NCBI GenBank assembly: GCA_015689645.1
Contig: WVSM01000006.1
Location: 124,001-188,000 of the forward strand
Reading direction: 5' to 3'
Length of the DNA: 64,000 nt
From: Rhodobacterales bacterium HKCCE4037
GTDB taxonomy: Bacteria > Pseudomonadota > Alphaproteobacteria > Rhodobacterales > Rhodobacteraceae
Shown here: piece after piece, positions 42,843 through 51,475 of the stretch
How the letters are laid out: each line of letters begins with the position of its first letter
Numbering within the stretch: the first letter of the stretch is position 1
Position numbers and translations under genes: made by a program
Notes under the pieces: generated by a model
Database searches by the model: none
Told to the model about the DNA's origin: nothing
Seen by the model: the letters and a program-made list of their open reading frames with translations, nothing else

Positions 42843-44554
42843 GCACCGGACCCGGTGACGAAACGGTGATCCGGCCCATGATCCTGCCAGTGTTGCGGCG
42901 GGGCTTGCCAACCCAAGGGGCGCAGGGTCGAGGGGACCTCCTCGGTATCGAGTGCGAATTCCACGCGGCGGCGTTCGATGGTCGGCACCGCGGAGATCAG
43001 TTTCTGCGTGTAGGGATGCTGCGGATCGGACAGGACGGATCGGGCGTCGCCCATCTCGACGATGCGGCCGGCGTAGATGACCGCAATCCGGTGCGCGATG
43101 CGCTCGACCACGGCCATGTCGTGGGAGACGAACAGGTAGGCGAGGTCGAAGTCGCGTTGCAAATCCACGAGCAGGTCGAGCACACGGGCCTGAACCGAGA
43201 CGTCGAGCGCCGAGACGGCCTCATCCAGGACCAGCGTTTTCGGCTCGGGCATCAGGGCGCGCGCGATGCAGATGCGCTGCCGCTGCCCGCCGGAGAACTC
43301 GTGGGGATAGCGCGTCAGGGAATCCTCGGGCAGGTCGACCTTGTGGAGCAGCATCCGCATGCGGTCGAGCGCGGACGCATCCACGCGCCGTCCTGCCGCG
43401 ATGATCGGCTCGGACAGGAGCGTGCGCACATCCATGCGCGGGTTGAGCGAGGCATTGGGATTCTGGAACACCATCTGAACGGCATGTCCGTCCGCCCCGC
43501 TGACGCGGCCCCCGGTCGGTTGCACCAGGTCGAGGATCGCCCGCGCGGTGGTGGATTTGCCCGAGCCGCTTTCGCCCACGATGCCAAGGGTTTCACCGGG
43601 CAGCAGATCGAACGAGATGTCGTCGACCGCGTGAACGTAGCCCTGAGCCTGTCTCAGGAAGCCGCCGCCGACGGGAAAGCGGACGCTCAGATCCTCGACC
43701 GACAGGGCCTGCGCGGATCGCGTTTCGGGACGTCGCACCGTGTCCTGCCGGGCGGCGCTGCCCCAGCGGAAGTGCGGCACGGCCTCAAGCAGGTGGCGGG
43801 TGTAGGGGTGTTGGGGGCGGTCGATGATGTCATCGAGCGGGCCGCTTTCGACGATATGCCCCTTCTGCATCACCGCGACGCGGTCGGCGATGCCTGCGAC
43901 GACGCCGATATCGTGGGTGATGAAGATCAGACCCATGCCGGTTTCATCCTGCATCTCGGCCAGAAGCGCCAGGATTTGCGCCTGCGTCGTGACGTCGAGC
44001 GCCGTCGTCGGCTCATCGGCTATCATCAGGCGCGGCTTTCCGGCCAAGGCCATGGCGATCATGATCCGTTGCAGCATGCCGCCCGACATCTGGTGCGGTG
44101 CCTGGTCCAGACGCCGCGCGGCATCGGGGATGCGGACCCGTTCCAGCGCCTCGATCGCAGCCGTGCGCACCGCGCGTCCGCTCAGCCCGTGGCGCTTGGC
44201 GAAGATCTCGCCGATCTGGGTGCCGACCTTCAGGACGGGGTTGAGGGATGTCATGGGTTCCTGGAAGATCATCCCGATCTCGCGCCCGCGCAGGCCGGTG
44301 AGCGCCGCCTCGGGTGCGGTCGCGATGTCGATGGTGCCGTCAAGAAGGATCGCGCCGCCCAGGATGCGCCCGCCGCCATAATCCACCAGTCGGTTGATCG
44401 ACATGGCGGTGACGGATTTGCCGGATCCGCTTTCGCCGACGATGGCAAGCGTCTCACCGGCCGCAACGTCGAGGTCGACCCCGTGGACCACCTCTGTCTC
44501 GTGCCCGGGCTTGCCGAAGCCGACACGCAGGTCCCTGACCGACAGCAGCGTCAT
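42839..44554 (-). CDS. Duplicated ABC transporter ATPase (DppD-DppF type fusion)
   Basis: 571 residues containing two complete ATP-binding domains: Walker A GESGSGKS near residues 42 and 330, signature MSGGMLQ and FSGGQRQ, and Walker B LMIADEPTT and LVLDEAVS. Each ends with the oligopeptide-family C-terminal extension (PQHPYTRHLLEAVP, PQHPYTQKLISAVP). It powers the importer formed with the two permeases and binding protein upstream; one chain replaces the usual DppD/DppF pair, as in GsiA. ATGA overlaps at both ends (permease upstream, hydrolase downstream) indicate coupled translation. Confidence 0.95.
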   Translation of the reverse strand: MTLLSVRDLRVGFGKPGHETEVVHGVDLDVAAGETLAIVGESGSGKSVTAMSINRLVDYGGGRILGGAILLDGTIDIATAPEAALTGLRGREIGMIFQEPMTSLNPVLKVGTQIGEIFAKRHGLSGRAVRTAAIEALERVRIPDAARRLDQAPHQMSGGMLQRIMIAMALAGKPRLMIADEPTTALDVTTQAQILALLAEMQDETGMGLIFITHDIGVVAGIADRVAVMQKGHIVESGPLDDIIDRPQHPYTRHLLEAVPHFRWGSAARQDTVRRPETRSAQALSVEDLSVRFPVGGGFLRQAQGYVHAVDDISFDLLPGETLGIVGESGSGKSTTARAILDLVQPTGGRVSGADGHAVQMVFQNPNASLNPRMDVRTLLSEPIIAAGRRVDASALDRMRMLLHKVDLPEDSLTRYPHEFSGGQRQRICIARALMPEPKTLVLDEAVSALDVSVQARVLDLLVDLQRDFDLAYLFVSHDMAVVERIAHRIAVIYAGRIVEMGDARSVLSDPQHPYTQKLISAVPTIERRRVEFALDTEEVPSTLRPLGWQAPPQHWQDHGPDHRFVTGSGA

Positions 44555-45390
44555 GTCAGCGCCCGCCGCGATTTCGGGTCGGCGATATCGCGCAGCGCGT
44601 CGCCCAGAAGGTTGAAGCCAAGGACCGCCAGCATGATCACGGCGGCGGGGAAGATCAGCATCCAAGGCGCCATTTCCATCAGGTTGCGGCTGTCCGACAA
44701 CATCAGGCCGAGCGAGGGATTCGGCGGCTGCGTGCCGAGGCCCAGAAAGCTGAGCGCCGCTTCGGTCAGCAACGCCCATGCCAGGGCCAGCGTCACCTGC
44801 ACCGTCAGGGGCGCGACGAGGTTGCCCAGGAGGTGACGTGACAGGATGTAGAGACGGGACGATCCGAAGGTCCGCGCGGCATCGACGAAGCTGCGGGTCT
44901 TGAGCGACAGGGCGGGTCCGCGGGCGACCCGGGTGAAGATGGGCGTGTAGACCACCGCGATGGCGATGATCGACGTCGTCATCCCGGCCTCGAGGATGGC
45001 GACGATCAGCAGCGCCAGCAGGATCGCGGGGAAGGCCAGAAGCACGTCCATCGTGCGCATCGCGACCCCGTCCCACAGGCCGCCGAACCAGGCCGCGGTG
45101 AGGCCCAGGATCGTGCCCACCAGGGTCGCGAGACCCACCGAGAGGAGCGCCACGACAAAGCTTTGACCGATGCCGACCATCAGGCGGCTCAGGATGTCGC
45201 GACCGAAAAGGTCGGTGCCCATCAGGTATGCGCCGCCCGGTGGCTGGAGCCGGGCCAGCCGGTCCTGCGCCAGCGGATCATGGGGCGTGAGGCCCAGGAG
45301 TCCAAGGATCGCGGCGATGGTGAAGATCACGATGATCACGAGGCCGATGCGGCCTGCCGAATGGCGCATGAGGGCGGACAGGACGCTCAT
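44551..45390 (-). CDS. Peptide-type ABC transporter permease (DppC-like)
   Basis: 279 residues, about six membrane segments with the N-terminal OppC segment (GLTPHDPLAQDRLARLQPPGGAY, then GTDLFGRDILSRLM) and the EAA-type coupling loop VDAARTFGSSRLYILSRHLLGN. Forms the transmembrane pore with the DppB-like protein. The start overlaps the stop of that gene (ATGA), and its own stop overlaps the ATPase start. Family placement is clear. Substrate is assigned by neighbourhood to a muropeptide or similar amino-sugar peptide. Confidence 0.94.
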   Translation of the reverse strand: MSVLSALMRHSAGRIGLVIIVIFTIAAILGLLGLTPHDPLAQDRLARLQPPGGAYLMGTDLFGRDILSRLMVGIGQSFVVALLSVGLATLVGTILGLTAAWFGGLWDGVAMRTMDVLLAFPAILLALLIVAILEAGMTTSIIAIAVVYTPIFTRVARGPALSLKTRSFVDAARTFGSSRLYILSRHLLGNLVAPLTVQVTLALAWALLTEAALSFLGLGTQPPNPSLGLMLSDSRNLMEMAPWMLIFPAAVIMLAVLGFNLLGDALRDIADPKSRRALT

Positions 45391-46349
45391 TTCCGGCCCC
45401 CGTAGCGGATACGCGGGTCGATGGCGGCATAGGCGAGATCGACCAGCAGGTTTACCAGCAGGAAGTTGAACGCGATGAACAGGACGACCCCCTGGACCAG
45501 CGCATAATCCCGCTGAAGGATCGCATCCAGAACCACCCGGCCCAGGCCGGGGAGGGCAAAAATCTGCTCGACGATGACGGCGCCGCCCAGAAGGTAGCCG
45601 AACTCGACCCCGCTGAGGGTGAGCACGGGAATAAGCGCGTTGGGCAGCGCGTGGCGCCAGATCACGTAGGATTGCGAAAAGCCCTGCGAGCGGGCGGTGC
45701 GCACGTAATCCTCACTGAGGATCTCGAGCATCGCCGCGCGCGAGATGCGCGTCACGGCAGCGGCGAAGGCCGTGCCAAGCGCGATCGCAGGCAGGATCAT
45801 CTGCGCGAGATTGCCCAACGGGTCCTGGGTGAAGGGGATGAACCGCCCCATGGTCGGCAGAACGCCGAAGCCCACCGACAGGATGTAGATCGCCAGCAGG
45901 GCCACGACGAAGTTCGGCATCGACTGGCCGACCATCGCGAAGATGCGCACGATCAGGTCCGAGGGACGCTCGGCCCGGGTGGCCGCGAAGACGCCGGCGG
46001 GCAGGCCGATGGCCAGCGCCACAACCATCGACATCAGCGCCAGTTGCAGGGTCAACGGAAAGCGTTCGAGGATGATGTCGAGGACGGGCTGGCCGTAGGT
46101 GACCGAAATTCCCAGATCGCCCGTCAGCAGCCCGCCAAGCCAGCGCAGGTATTGAACGGCCCAGTTCTGGTCGAGGCCGAAATAGGCGGCCAGCGCTTCG
46201 CGCTGCGCGGGGGTCAGCATGCCGCCTTCTGTGCCCAGCATCGCCGTGATGGCATCGCCGGGCACGAGGCGGATGGCGACGAAGACGAATACCGATACTC
46301 CCAGCATGACCAGCGGAAAGACCGCAAGGCGTCTGAGGAAATATTGCAT
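45387..46349 (-). CDS. Peptide-type ABC transporter permease (DppB-like)
   Basis: 320 residues, six membrane segments: FLRRLAVFPLVMLGVSVFVFVAIRLVPGDA at the N terminus is the standard DppB start, and DYVRTARSQGFSQSYVIWRHALPNALIP is the EAA coupling loop. Partner of the DppC-like permease. It lies 25 bp after the solute-binding protein gene on the same strand and overlaps the next permease by ATGA. Confidence 0.94.
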   Translation of the reverse strand: MQYFLRRLAVFPLVMLGVSVFVFVAIRLVPGDAITAMLGTEGGMLTPAQREALAAYFGLDQNWAVQYLRWLGGLLTGDLGISVTYGQPVLDIILERFPLTLQLALMSMVVALAIGLPAGVFAATRAERPSDLIVRIFAMVGQSMPNFVVALLAIYILSVGFGVLPTMGRFIPFTQDPLGNLAQMILPAIALGTAFAAAVTRISRAAMLEILSEDYVRTARSQGFSQSYVIWRHALPNALIPVLTLSGVEFGYLLGGAVIVEQIFALPGLGRVVLDAILQRDYALVQGVVLFIAFNFLLVNLLVDLAYAAIDPRIRYGGRK

Positions 46350-46374
46350 CGTCTTCGTCTCCGGTGGCGTCAGG

Positions 46375-47883
46375 TCACTCGGCCAGCGTCACGTCGACGA
46401 GGCCGAAGAGCGTTCCCGTGGGGCTGGATTCGAAGCCGGACACACCATCGACCTGCGCGGTGTAGGTGTTGCCGGTGAAGAGCCATACCCAGGGCGCCAT
46501 TTCCGCAAGGTGGCTTTCGAATTCGGCGAAGATCTCGCGCCGCGCGGCTTCGTCGGTTTCGGCCCTCCCTTCGATCATCAGCCTGTCGAGCGTGTCGTCG
46601 ATGTAGTTGGCGACGCCCTGCAGGTTGCCGTCGCGCGTCCAGTAGCGATTGTACATCGTGTAGGGATCGACGCGGCCGCCATTCAGGGCAACGGCCATGT
46701 CGAAATCGGCGGCAAGCCAGCGGTCGATATAGACGCTCAGTTCCTGCATCTCGATCTCGAGCTCGATGCCGACCTCGCCCAGCTGCGACTGGATGACCTG
46801 CGCGATGGCGGATGCGGTGGGCGGCTCGCCCGTGGCGGCGATCACGGTGGCCGAGAAGCCGTCGGCATAGCCTGCCTCGGCCAGCAATTCGCGGGCGCGG
46901 TCCTGATCCTGCTCGTAGCAGAACAGGCCCGAGGGATCGGTGCGGTAGGCGGGGGAGGTCAGCGGGCCGGTGATGTCGCCTTCCCCGAGGAGGGCGGCAT
47001 CCAGGATGTCCTGCCGGTCGATGGCGCAGGAGATGGCCTGACGCAAAGGCAGCGAGTCCATCGGCTCACGCGCGGCGTTGAGTTGCAGCACGTAATAGCT
47101 GAGCGTCGGGGCGGAGTTCAGCGTCAGCCCGTCGGTCTGTGGGACCAGTGTCGCGACCAGCGGATCGTTGATCAGCGCGAAGTCCGCCTGTCCCGCGCGC
47201 AGCGCGGCAAGGATCGCCGTCTCGTCCGGCAGGACGCTGATCTCGATGGTGTCATAGGCGACGTCGCCGCCATGCCAGTCGTCGAAGGTGGTCAGCGTTG
47301 CATTGGCGTTGGGCGTGCGGTCGGTCAGGGTGAAGGGGCCGGAGCCCACCACCTCGGTGTCGAGCGTGCCCGCTTCGATGGCCGAGGCCGGTACGATCGC
47401 CGCGTTGACCGAGGCCATGCCGTTCAGGATCGGCGCGTCCGGGCCGTCGAGCCGGAACACCACGGTGTGCTCGTCCGGCGTCTCGATGCCGACGATCGAG
47501 GTGTAGTTGGCCCGCGAGATCGCGCCCGTCGCCTCGTCGAGGATCCGCTCGAACGAGGCCTGGACATCGGCCGACGTGACCGGTGTGCCGTCATGGAACA
47601 TCGCTTCGGGGTCCAGCATGAACGTCAGGCTGGTGCCGTCCTCGGAAAATTCCCACGATTGCGCCACGGCGGGCTGCAGCTCGAGGTTCGCGTCGAGACG
47701 CACGAGCGGCTCGTACATGAGTTCCAGCAGGCGGATCGTGGCGAAGCCCGGCTGGGTGTGCGGGTCGAGGCCTGTCGCGTCCTGGGACCAGGCCACGTTC
47801 AGTGTCTGGGCGGTCGCGGGGGCGACCATTGCGGTGCTCAGCGCCAGCGCCACGGCGCCGGTCACGGTTTTCATCGTCGTCAT
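46375..47883 (-). CDS. Family 5 periplasmic solute-binding protein, probable muropeptide/peptide receptor
   Basis: 502 residues with a signal peptide (TVTGAVALALSTAMVAPATAQT). The SBP_bac_5 pattern is clear: ATGLDPHTQPGFATIRLLELMYEPL near the start, PEAMFHDGTPVTSADVQASFERI near residue 90, and the C-terminal AQVIQSQLGEVGIELEIEMQE. It captures substrate in the periplasm for the DppBC-type pore. Just downstream of murQ (3-base gap) and in one operon with anmK, so anhydro-MurNAc peptides are a good candidate ligand; related YejA-type receptors in alphaproteobacteria bind muropeptides. Ordinary peptides cannot be excluded. Confidence 0.9.
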   Translation of the reverse strand: MTTMKTVTGAVALALSTAMVAPATAQTLNVAWSQDATGLDPHTQPGFATIRLLELMYEPLVRLDANLELQPAVAQSWEFSEDGTSLTFMLDPEAMFHDGTPVTSADVQASFERILDEATGAISRANYTSIVGIETPDEHTVVFRLDGPDAPILNGMASVNAAIVPASAIEAGTLDTEVVGSGPFTLTDRTPNANATLTTFDDWHGGDVAYDTIEISVLPDETAILAALRAGQADFALINDPLVATLVPQTDGLTLNSAPTLSYYVLQLNAAREPMDSLPLRQAISCAIDRQDILDAALLGEGDITGPLTSPAYRTDPSGLFCYEQDQDRARELLAEAGYADGFSATVIAATGEPPTASAIAQVIQSQLGEVGIELEIEMQELSVYIDRWLAADFDMAVALNGGRVDPYTMYNRYWTRDGNLQGVANYIDDTLDRLMIEGRAETDEAARREIFAEFESHLAEMAPWVWLFTGNTYTAQVDGVSGFESSPTGTLFGLVDVTLAE

Positions 47884-47886
47884 TTC

Positions 47887-48840
47887 TCAGATCTCCCTGG
47901 TGGTGGTCGCTTCGGTTGTGGCGAGATTTTTCCCCGCTCGTTCGATGGCATGGCGCAAAAAGCCGTTGGCGGCCTCGAGTTCGGCGCGCGCCGTGTCGGC
48001 GGGTGCGCCGGTGATCTGCATCAGGATGGCGAGCTTGACGCTGCCGCCGCTTTGATCGAGCAGGTCGCGCGCCTCGGGCGCACCGCATCCGGTTGCCTCG
48101 CGCACGATGCCCACGGCGCGTTCGCGCAGCTTGTGGTTCGAGATCGAGACATCGACCATCAGGTTTCCGAAGGTCTTGCCGGAACGGATCATGCTGGCGG
48201 TCGACAGCATGTTCAGGACCATTTTCTGCGCGGTGCCGGATTTCAGGCGGGTCGAGCCGGTGACGACTTCGGGCCCCACGACGGGTGCGATGGCGATGTC
48301 GGCGATGCCGGCGATGATCGTGTCGGGGTTGCACGCCAGCGAGACGGTCGCGGCCCCCTTGGCCCGGGCATGGCGCAGGGCGCCGATGACGTAGGGCGTT
48401 CTGCCGCTGACCGCGATGCCGACCACGATATCCTTGGACGAGATGCCAATGGCGTCCAGATCGGCGGCGCCCTGATCCTCGGAATCCTCCGCCGCCTCGA
48501 CCGGGTGGCGCAAGGCGTGATCGCCGCCCGCGATCAGGCCGACGACCAGTTCGGGCGGCACCGAGAAGGTCGGCGGGCATTCGGATGCGTCCAGAACACC
48601 CAGCCGCCCGCTGGTGCCGGCGCCGATGTAGATCAGCCTGCCACCGGCCTCGAACGCCGCGACGATCGCCTCGACCGCCTGCGCGATGGCCGGGACTTGC
48701 GTCGCGACGGCGTCGGCGACCAGCCGGTCCTCGGCATTCATGCAGGCGACGATTTCGCCCGCGGACATCAGGTCGATGTCGGTGGATGCCGGATTGCGGC
48801 CTTCCGATACCAGCCGGTGGAGGTCGTCGTGTTCAGGCAT
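47887..48840 (-). CDS. murQ: N-acetylmuramic acid 6-phosphate etherase
   Basis: 317 residues. Removes D-lactate from MurNAc 6-phosphate to give GlcNAc 6-phosphate, the NagA substrate encoded 3 kb away. SIS domain with [24 protein letters not shown] (~70-93) and [16 protein letters not shown]; the [19 protein letters not shown] helix is diagnostic. ATG 48840 is used (GGGGCGCTGCCA upstream); the frame extends further but without homology. First gene of the operon, divergent from an RpiR-type regulator across 99 bp full of inverted repeats. Confidence 0.96.
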   Translation of the reverse strand: MPEHDDLHRLVSEGRNPASTDIDLMSAGEIVACMNAEDRLVADAVATQVPAIAQAVEAIVAAFEAGGRLIYIGAGTSGRLGVLDASECPPTFSVPPELVVGLIAGGDHALRHPVEAAEDSEDQGAADLDAIGISSKDIVVGIAVSGRTPYVIGALRHARAKGAATVSLACNPDTIIAGIADIAIAPVVGPEVVTGSTRLKSGTAQKMVLNMLSTASMIRSGKTFGNLMVDVSISNHKLRERAVGIVREATGCGAPEARDLLDQSGGSVKLAILMQITGAPADTARAELEAANGFLRHAIERAGKNLATTEATTTREI

Positions 48841-48872
48841 TGGCAGCGCCCCAGTAAGTTCGGTTGGAGGTT

Positions 48873-48919
48873 GAATATAATATTCCTTCCTGTCAAGGAA
48901 TATTGTGGTATCATATTCC
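48873..48919. promoter_or_regulatory. Overlapping GGAATAT/ATATTCC operators in the murQ-murR promoter
   Basis: Three dyads built on one half-site: GAATAT-A-ATATTC (48873-48885), AATATTCCTT-N6-AAGGAATATT (48879-48904) and GGAATAT-N9-ATATTCC (48897-48919). They fill the AT-rich middle of the divergent promoter, the expected place for the RpiR/MurR-type repressor encoded next to it. Which spacing the protein uses cannot be told from one promoter. Confidence 0.7.
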
Positions 48920-48939
48920 AAACGACGATCTGAAGAGGT

Positions 48940-49791
48940 ATGCCCGTGTCGATCCTGACCGTCATCGAGGCCCAGCGCGACACGCTGACTGCGGGAGAGC
49001 GGCAGATTGCCGATGTGATCCTGAGCGATCCCGACAGGGTCGCGCGCCTGTCCTCGGGCGAGCTGGCGGAGGTGGCGGACCGAAGCCAGTCGGGCGTGGT
49101 CAAGTTCTGTCAGAAACTGGGTTTCTCGGGTTACCGGGACCTCCGCCTCGAAATCGCCCGTGCTGCCGCGGTGCGTCCGATGGCGATGGGGGCGGTGCAT
49201 GGCTCGATCGAGGCGGATGACGACATGATGGTCACCGCGCAGAAACTTCTGGCCAGCAAGATGCACGCGATGCAGCAGACCCTGTCGGTGAACCTGCCGC
49301 AGCGCCTCGACGCGGCGCGGGACCTGCTGACCAACGCCGCGCGGATCCAGTTGTCGGGTGTTGGTGCGTCCTCGCTGGTCGCGCGGGACTTTGCGCAGAA
49401 ACTTCAGAAACTCGGCATTCCCGTGTCCTACGATGCCGACAGCCACATCCAGATGGGCAATGCCGCAACGCTCTCCGGGCGTGATACGCTTGTCTCGATC
49501 TCGCAATCGGGCACCAGCATGGAAACGCTGCGCATCGCGGAGACCGCGGCCAAGCGCAAGGCATCGGTGGTGACGATCACCGGGCCGCACACAAATCCGC
49601 TGGCCAGTGTCGCAAGCATCGCGCTGCACACCGTCGCCGATGAGGAGAGGGTGCGCTCATCCTCCATCACGTCCCGCGATGCGCAGCTGATGGTAACCGA
49701 CCTGCTGTTCCTGCGGCTGGTGCAGATCCGCGACGATTCGGGCGAGTTGATCCGCGGTGCGGCCGAAGCGGTGGCGCCCCTCAAGCTTTGA
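48940..49791 (+). CDS. murR: RpiR/MurR-family regulator of amino-sugar salvage
   Basis: 283 residues: N-terminal HTH_6 domain ([44 protein letters not shown], ~18-62) and a C-terminal SIS sugar-phosphate-binding domain (~125-265; [30 protein letters not shown]). It probably senses MurNAc 6-phosphate, the MurQ substrate, as E. coli MurR does. Two starts are possible: the ATG at 48940 sits too close to GAAGAGG, and the GTG at 48946 has better spacing. Convergent with the phosphatase gene (11-bp 3' overlap). Confidence 0.88.
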   Translation: MPVSILTVIEAQRDTLTAGERQIADVILSDPDRVARLSSGELAEVADRSQSGVVKFCQKLGFSGYRDLRLEIARAAAVRPMAMGAVHGSIEADDDMMVTAQKLLASKMHAMQQTLSVNLPQRLDAARDLLTNAARIQLSGVGASSLVARDFAQKLQKLGIPVSYDADSHIQMGNAATLSGRDTLVSISQSGTSMETLRIAETAAKRKASVVTITGPHTNPLASVASIALHTVADEERVRSSSITSRDAQLMVTDLLFLRLVQIRDDSGELIRGAAEAVAPLKL

Positions 49792-50689
49792 GGGTCGGCA
49801 GTGTGCGTGCAGCCCAGACGCTTGCCTGGCCGTGGCGTTTCCAGTGCCCGGTCGTCTGCGGGCGGCCAAGGTGGATGCGCAGGGCCGTGACATCATCCGC
49901 ACCTTTTGGCGCAAGGCCGTGGTTCTCGTGCAGGCGCTCCCAATCGCGAAGCCGCACGAGACCTTCAAGCGCGCCGTAGCGTGCGGTGCGCTCGACGATT
50001 TCCTGTTTCGAGGCCAGGGCGTATTCGGTCCAGAGCCGGGCATAACCATCGCTGCCCAATAGAATTTCGGTGTCCGGACCGGTGAAAGTGACGCTGCGCC
50101 GGCCATGCGCCAAGCTGCGCGGGTTCAGGGTGATCGCGGTGCTGGCGAGATCGGAATTCTGCGCCGCCCGGCGCCGGCGCAATCGCGCAAGTGTCTCGGG
50201 GTCGTCGGTCAGGCCGGTGTGGACGAGTGGTGCAGGCAGCGGACGGATGCGCCGGGCGCCCCGACGCGCCTTGGTCAGGGCAAAGAAGCAATCGGCGAAG
50301 GCCAGCGAGTCGATCCGGAACAGCGCGCCCCGTCGGGTGATCCGCAGATAGGTCATCGCGGCGACAGGGTAATCGTGGGGGTCCGGATCTGTGACGGCGG
50401 CCTCGAACCGGCGTGTGAGCGTCCCGAGGGCGAGGGACAGTCGCCCCATGCCGGGCGCGGCGCCTCCGAAGCGGACGATGCGCGCGATCTCGGCAGACAG
50501 GCTGCGCGCGTACCACGCGGGATCGGCCAGACCGGGGATCACCTTGTCCGGTCGCTCGGACACCGATGTTGCGCCGTCGATCACCCATGCATGCAGCGCG
50601 CCAGGCGTTCGGGCAGTGCCGAAGGCATCATCACCCGGTCCGCGCCCGGGCGCGCTGTGCACGATTTCGACGACGGAGGCCGCGATCAC
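49781..50689 (-). CDS. PP2C-like protein phosphatase domain protein in the nag operon
   Basis: 302 residues. PP2C-type metal-binding signatures are visible: GPGDDAFG then WVIDGATSV (D38-G39) at the start, and ILLGSDGYARLW near residue 235, matching the late SDG motif. The rest is shorter and more divergent than standard PP2C, so it may dephosphorylate a protein or a small phosphorylated sugar. The start is a GTG at 50689 that overlaps the nagB stop as GTGA, so it is the last gene of nagK-nagR-nagA-nagB and translationally coupled to nagB. No kinase is nearby. I found no family with a set name. Confidence 0.78.
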   Translation of the reverse strand: MIAASVVEIVHSAPGRGPGDDAFGTARTPGALHAWVIDGATSVSERPDKVIPGLADPAWYARSLSAEIARIVRFGGAAPGMGRLSLALGTLTRRFEAAVTDPDPHDYPVAAMTYLRITRRGALFRIDSLAFADCFFALTKARRGARRIRPLPAPLVHTGLTDDPETLARLRRRRAAQNSDLASTAITLNPRSLAHGRRSVTFTGPDTEILLGSDGYARLWTEYALASKQEIVERTARYGALEGLVRLRDWERLHENHGLAPKGADDVTALRIHLGRPQTTGHWKRHGQASVWAARTLPTLKA

Positions 50690-51471
50690 AGGTATTGCCT
50701 GTAGGGGTCCCACTTTTCCTCGTTCCGGGCGACGAAACGATAATAGTCGATGTCCTGCAGTTCCGCTGCCGCCTCGGCATCGAGGATCACCTTGCACGAG
50801 GTATGCAGCTGGATTGCCGAGGCGCTGATGCGCGATGTCAGCGGCCCTTCGACCGCACGGGCGACGACGTCGGCCTTGGCGCTGCCGCAGGCCAGCAGGA
50901 TCAATTCGCGACTGTCGAGGATGGTGCCCACGCCCATCGTCAGGGCGCGTTTGGGGACCTGTGCGGGATCGCCGCCGAACATGCCGGCGTTCTGTTCCCG
51001 CGTCGTCGGGGTCAGGATCTTGTCGCGGGTGCGCGAGCGGAAGGCCGACAGAGGCTCGTTGAAGCCGATATGGCCCGACGCGCCGATGCCCAGAAGCTGC
51101 AGGTCAATCCCGCCCGCCGCGGCGATGCGCCGTTCGTAATCGCGCGCTGCGGCGACAAGGTCTTCGGCCATGCCATCCGGCAGGTGCGTGCGACTGATGT
51201 CGATGTCGACCCGGTCGAACAGGTACTGCCGCATGTAGGTGGCATAGCTTTGCGGATGGTCGGGCGGCAGGCCCACGTATTCGTCCAGATTGAAAGTGGT
51301 GCATTGGTCGAAGGGGGCGCCGGACGTGGCCAGGTGGTCGTAGACCTCCTCCATCGTGCGCCCGGTGGCGAGGCCGAGGACCATGGCCGGTGTGGCCCGA
51401 AGACGCGCCGCGATCAGTTCGGCGGTCAGCGCCACGGCATCGGCGCGGCTGTTGCAGAGTAGGATTTCCAT
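50686..51471 (-). CDS. nagB: Glucosamine-6-phosphate deaminase
   Basis: 261 residues. Turns glucosamine 6-phosphate into fructose 6-phosphate plus ammonia. Active-site stretches are FNLDEYVGL (the Asp near 64), LLGIGASGHIGFNEP with the ring-opening His near 132, and GLATGRTMEEVYDHL near the N terminus. Slightly shorter at the C terminus than the E. coli enzyme (266 residues), so the GlcNAc-6P allosteric site may differ. It follows nagA after 4 bases and overlaps the phosphatase gene by GTGA. Confidence 0.96.
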   Translation of the reverse strand: MEILLCNSRADAVALTAELIAARLRATPAMVLGLATGRTMEEVYDHLATSGAPFDQCTTFNLDEYVGLPPDHPQSYATYMRQYLFDRVDIDISRTHLPDGMAEDLVAAARDYERRIAAAGGIDLQLLGIGASGHIGFNEPLSAFRSRTRDKILTPTTREQNAGMFGGDPAQVPKRALTMGVGTILDSRELILLACGSAKADVVARAVEGPLTSRISASAIQLHTSCKVILDAEAAAELQDIDYYRFVARNEEKWDPYRQYL

Positions 51472-51475
51472 TGTG

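Noticed and set aside
46219-48933. 904-codon open frame on the plus strand
   Set aside because: Antisense to the binding protein and murQ genes; Arg/Gly-rich shadow.
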